The notes beneath the pieces were generated by a model. The model ran no database searches, was not told where the DNA came from, and worked only from the letters and a program-made list of their open reading frames with translations. Source: Rhodospirillales bacterium (GTDB lineage Bacteria; Pseudomonadota; Alphaproteobacteria; Rhodospirillales; UBA2165). From it: DNA of 6,236 nt. This document shows, piece after piece, positions 5,222 through 6,236 of the stretch. The stretch lies in assembly GCA_013204125.1 (NCBI GenBank), contig JABMOP010000478.1, positions 1-6,236 on the forward strand. The letters run 5' to 3'. Every line of letters starts with the position of its first letter. Position 1 is the first letter of the stretch. The translations under genes and the position numbers were made by a program.

Positions 5222-5240
5222 ATTGCCGCAATATTGCCGC
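5222..5240 (+). repeat. Direct repeat ATTGCCGC with one-helical-turn spacing upstream of dksA
   Basis: ATTGCCGC occurs at 5222-5229 and 5233-5240, a period of 11 bases. The overlap of the copies also makes the palindrome GCAATATTGC (5228-5237). It sits about 30 bases upstream of the likely -35 region of dksA, a suitable place for a regulator, but no specific protein can be named. Confidence 0.3.
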
Positions 5241-5270
5241 CTGACTTGGCAAGGGAGTAAAATTCTCCGC

Positions 5271-5300
5271 TTGACCGACCCCGCCGCAAAATTGTATTCC
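5271..5300 (+). promoter_or_regulatory. Possible sigma-70 promoter of dksA
   Basis: TTGACC (5271-5276) is a good -35 element. A weak -10 follows at 17-18 bases (GTATTC or TATTCC, 5294-5300). The start of transcription would be about 30 bases before the dksA ATG. The strong -35 with a poor -10 is common in alphaproteobacteria, but the call rests mostly on the -35 and position. Confidence 0.35.
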
Positions 5301-5338
5301 GCCGCCAAATGCAGGGTTAGGGGAGTTGGAGTACAGTA

Positions 5339-5755
5339 ATGCCGAAATCACGTCCTCCTAAGTATTCTCCGTCGGAGGATGAGCCGTTTATGAATCCCCG
5401 CCAACAGGAGTATTTTCGTCAGAAATTACTGCGCTGGCGGTCCGAGCTATTGGAAGATTCAATTGAAACTCGGCATCATTTGATGGAGCAAAATTTGGCT
5501 GAGCCGGACTTGGCTGACAGAGCTTCGACGGAAACTGAACGGTCCTTAGAATTGAGGACCCGCGACCGTGCGCGAAAATTGATTTCAAAAATTGATGAGG
5601 CGTTGGAGCGAATTGAAGATGGGTTGTATGGTTATTGCGAAGACACGGGCGAGCCGATCAGCTTAAAACGGCTTGATGCTCGGCCCATCGCGACATTGAG
5701 TATCGAGGCCCAGGAGCGGCACGAGCGCGAGGAAAAAATGCATCGCGACGATTGA
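5339..5755 (+). CDS. dksA: DksA-family RNA polymerase-binding regulator, zinc-independent type
   Basis: DksA binds in the secondary channel of RNA polymerase and, with ppGpp, adjusts transcription of stable-RNA and biosynthetic genes. This 138-residue protein has the family plan: N-terminal helices, a coiled coil at about 25-95, and a C-terminal globular end. The coiled-coil tip keeps the functional D57-x-x-D60-R-A62 pattern (PDLADRAS), corresponding to Asp71, Asp74 and Ala76 of E. coli DksA. The zinc-finger cysteines are C100, T103, S121 and A124 (YGYCEDTGEP and ATLSIEAQER), so only one of four remains and zinc binding is unlikely. This C-T-S-A form is known from Rhodobacter-type DksA that works without zinc. 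Start ATG at 5339 has GGAG (5328-5331) 7 bases upstream; Met18 is less likely. It follows fliX on the same strand after a 155-base gap, and a dksA gene beside flagellar genes recurs in alphaproteobacteria. Confidence 0.95.
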   Translation: MPKSRPPKYSPSEDEPFMNPRQQEYFRQKLLRWRSELLEDSIETRHHLMEQNLAEPDLADRASTETERSLELRTRDRARKLISKIDEALERIEDGLYGYCEDTGEPISLKRLDARPIATLSIEAQERHEREEKMHRDD

Positions 5756-5787
5756 TCTCCGTGCGCTTAATTTTTATGGTTTCAAAC

Positions 5788-5820
5788 AAAAAAATTGGCC
5801 GGCGGATGCCTCCGCCGGCC
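5788..5820 (-). terminator. Strong intrinsic terminator of flgH
   Basis: A perfect 10-bp stem, GGCCGGCGGA (5797-5806) and TCCGCCGGCC (5811-5820), encloses a 4-base loop. On the minus strand it is followed by AA and then seven T (5794-5788), so it is a classical terminator for flgH, starting 25 bases after the flgH stop. On the plus strand an A-run precedes the stem but no T-run follows, so it ends dksA transcripts less efficiently, though the hairpin may protect their 3' ends. Confidence 0.9.
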
Positions 5821-5845
5821 GAAGTTGTTCCAATTCGGGTTGGAA

Positions 5846-6236
5846 TTAGAACGGGAATATAATGTCGATGATTTGCGTTCCATAGCGGGGCATCTGGAGA
5901 TCAGATAGAGTTCCCCGCCCACCATAGGCGACGCGCATTTCGGCAATTCTGGTGTGGCTGATTGTATTCTCGTAATCGATGTCTTCAGGGCGCACAACGC
6001 CGGTAACCATGACTTCGCGAAGTTCGGCGTTGACTTTCACTTCCTGGCGCCCAAAGACAACCAAGTTTCCGTTTGGAAGAACCTGCGTGACGATAGCCGC
6101 GAGCGAGACGGTAATGGTTTCCGATCGGTCGATTTCGCCGTCACCCTTGGTTGAATGTTTGCTGCCGAGACTAACTGTATTGGCAGGGAGGATGCCTTGA
6201 GGCAAAAGTTTGGTGTATTCATTCTCAAGTCCCAAC
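5846..6236 (-). CDS. flgH: Flagellar L-ring protein FlgH, C-terminal part (5' end outside window)
   Basis: FlgH is an outer-membrane lipoprotein that forms the L-ring around the flagellar rod. About 130 C-terminal codons are visible, roughly half of the usual 230-250 residues; the signal peptide and lipobox lie beyond the right edge. The visible part is typical: LGSKHSTKGDGEIDRSETI, then a beta-rich block with VTQVLPNGNLVVFGRQEVKV, followed by VTGVVRPEDIDYENTISHTR, AYGGRGTLSD and the C-terminal IIDIIFPF. The frame is open to the window edge, so the apparent TTG near 6235 is not the real start. The gene is convergent with dksA and ends at a strong terminator. With FlgI it forms the outer bushing of the motor; in related clusters flgF, flgG and flgA lie further upstream. 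Confidence 0.97.
   Translation of the reverse strand, partial: LGLENEYTKLLPQGILPANTVSLGSKHSTKGDGEIDRSETITVSLAAIVTQVLPNGNLVVFGRQEVKVNAELREVMVTGVVRPEDIDYENTISHTRIAEMRVAYGGRGTLSDLQMPRYGTQIIDIIFPF

Noticed and set aside
5190..5222. T-rich stretch with TGTTT/AAACA after fliX as a terminator
   Set aside because: The stem is five A/T-rich base pairs with a 2-base loop; too unstable to call.
6233..6235. TTG as the flgH start
   Set aside because: FlgH needs about 100 more N-terminal residues, including a lipoprotein signal; the frame simply continues past the window edge.

Overview
The window is a block of flagellar basal-body and hook genes from an alphaproteobacterium of moderate GC content. Three things point there. 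A FliX-family gene, essentially an alphaproteobacterial flagellar regulator, sits divergent to structural genes. A DksA-family protein keeps only one of the four zinc-finger cysteines, as in Rhodobacter-type DksA. The flgJ-like gene encodes only the rod-binding domain, without the muramidase domain found in gammaproteobacteria. No RNA genes, insertion sequences, prophage genes or CRISPR arrays are visible.

Layout from left to right. On the minus strand, read right to left, lie flgI (P-ring, 1743-2912), a flgJ-like rod-binding gene (1423-1743), an uncalled 43-codon ORF overlapping the flgJ stop (1295-1426), a doubtful 46-codon ORF (1108-1248), a very short fliK (611-1111) and flgD (1-597, C-terminus outside the window). 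This looks like one transcription unit, with one-base, ATGA or TGATG overlaps at several joints. Upstream, with its own promoter, is the hook gene flgE (3169-4491, minus). A 257-base divergent region separates it from fliX (4749-5183, plus), which is followed by dksA (5339-5755, plus). Converging on dksA from the right edge is the 3' part of flgH (L-ring, 5846-6236, minus), with a strong terminator between them.

How the genes work together. FlgJ-like, FlgI and FlgH build and ring the rod in the periplasm and outer membrane. FlgD caps the growing hook, FlgE is the hook subunit, and FliK ends hook growth and switches export specificity. In Caulobacter, FliX couples basal-body assembly to FlbD, the activator of sigma-54 flagellar promoters. 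The flgE and flgI genes each have a good -24/-12 (sigma-54) element. In addition, the 8-mer GGCAATTT (minus-strand reading) lies in the same orientation 97-99 bases upstream of both elements, a candidate enhancer site.

The main oddities are a FliK with almost no N-terminal ruler region, a tiny coupled ORF where a FlgN-type chaperone gene could be expected, and the paired sigma-54 promoter/upstream-motif architecture. I see no sign of a wholly new system; the interest lies in the reduced fliK/flgN region and the regulatory layout.
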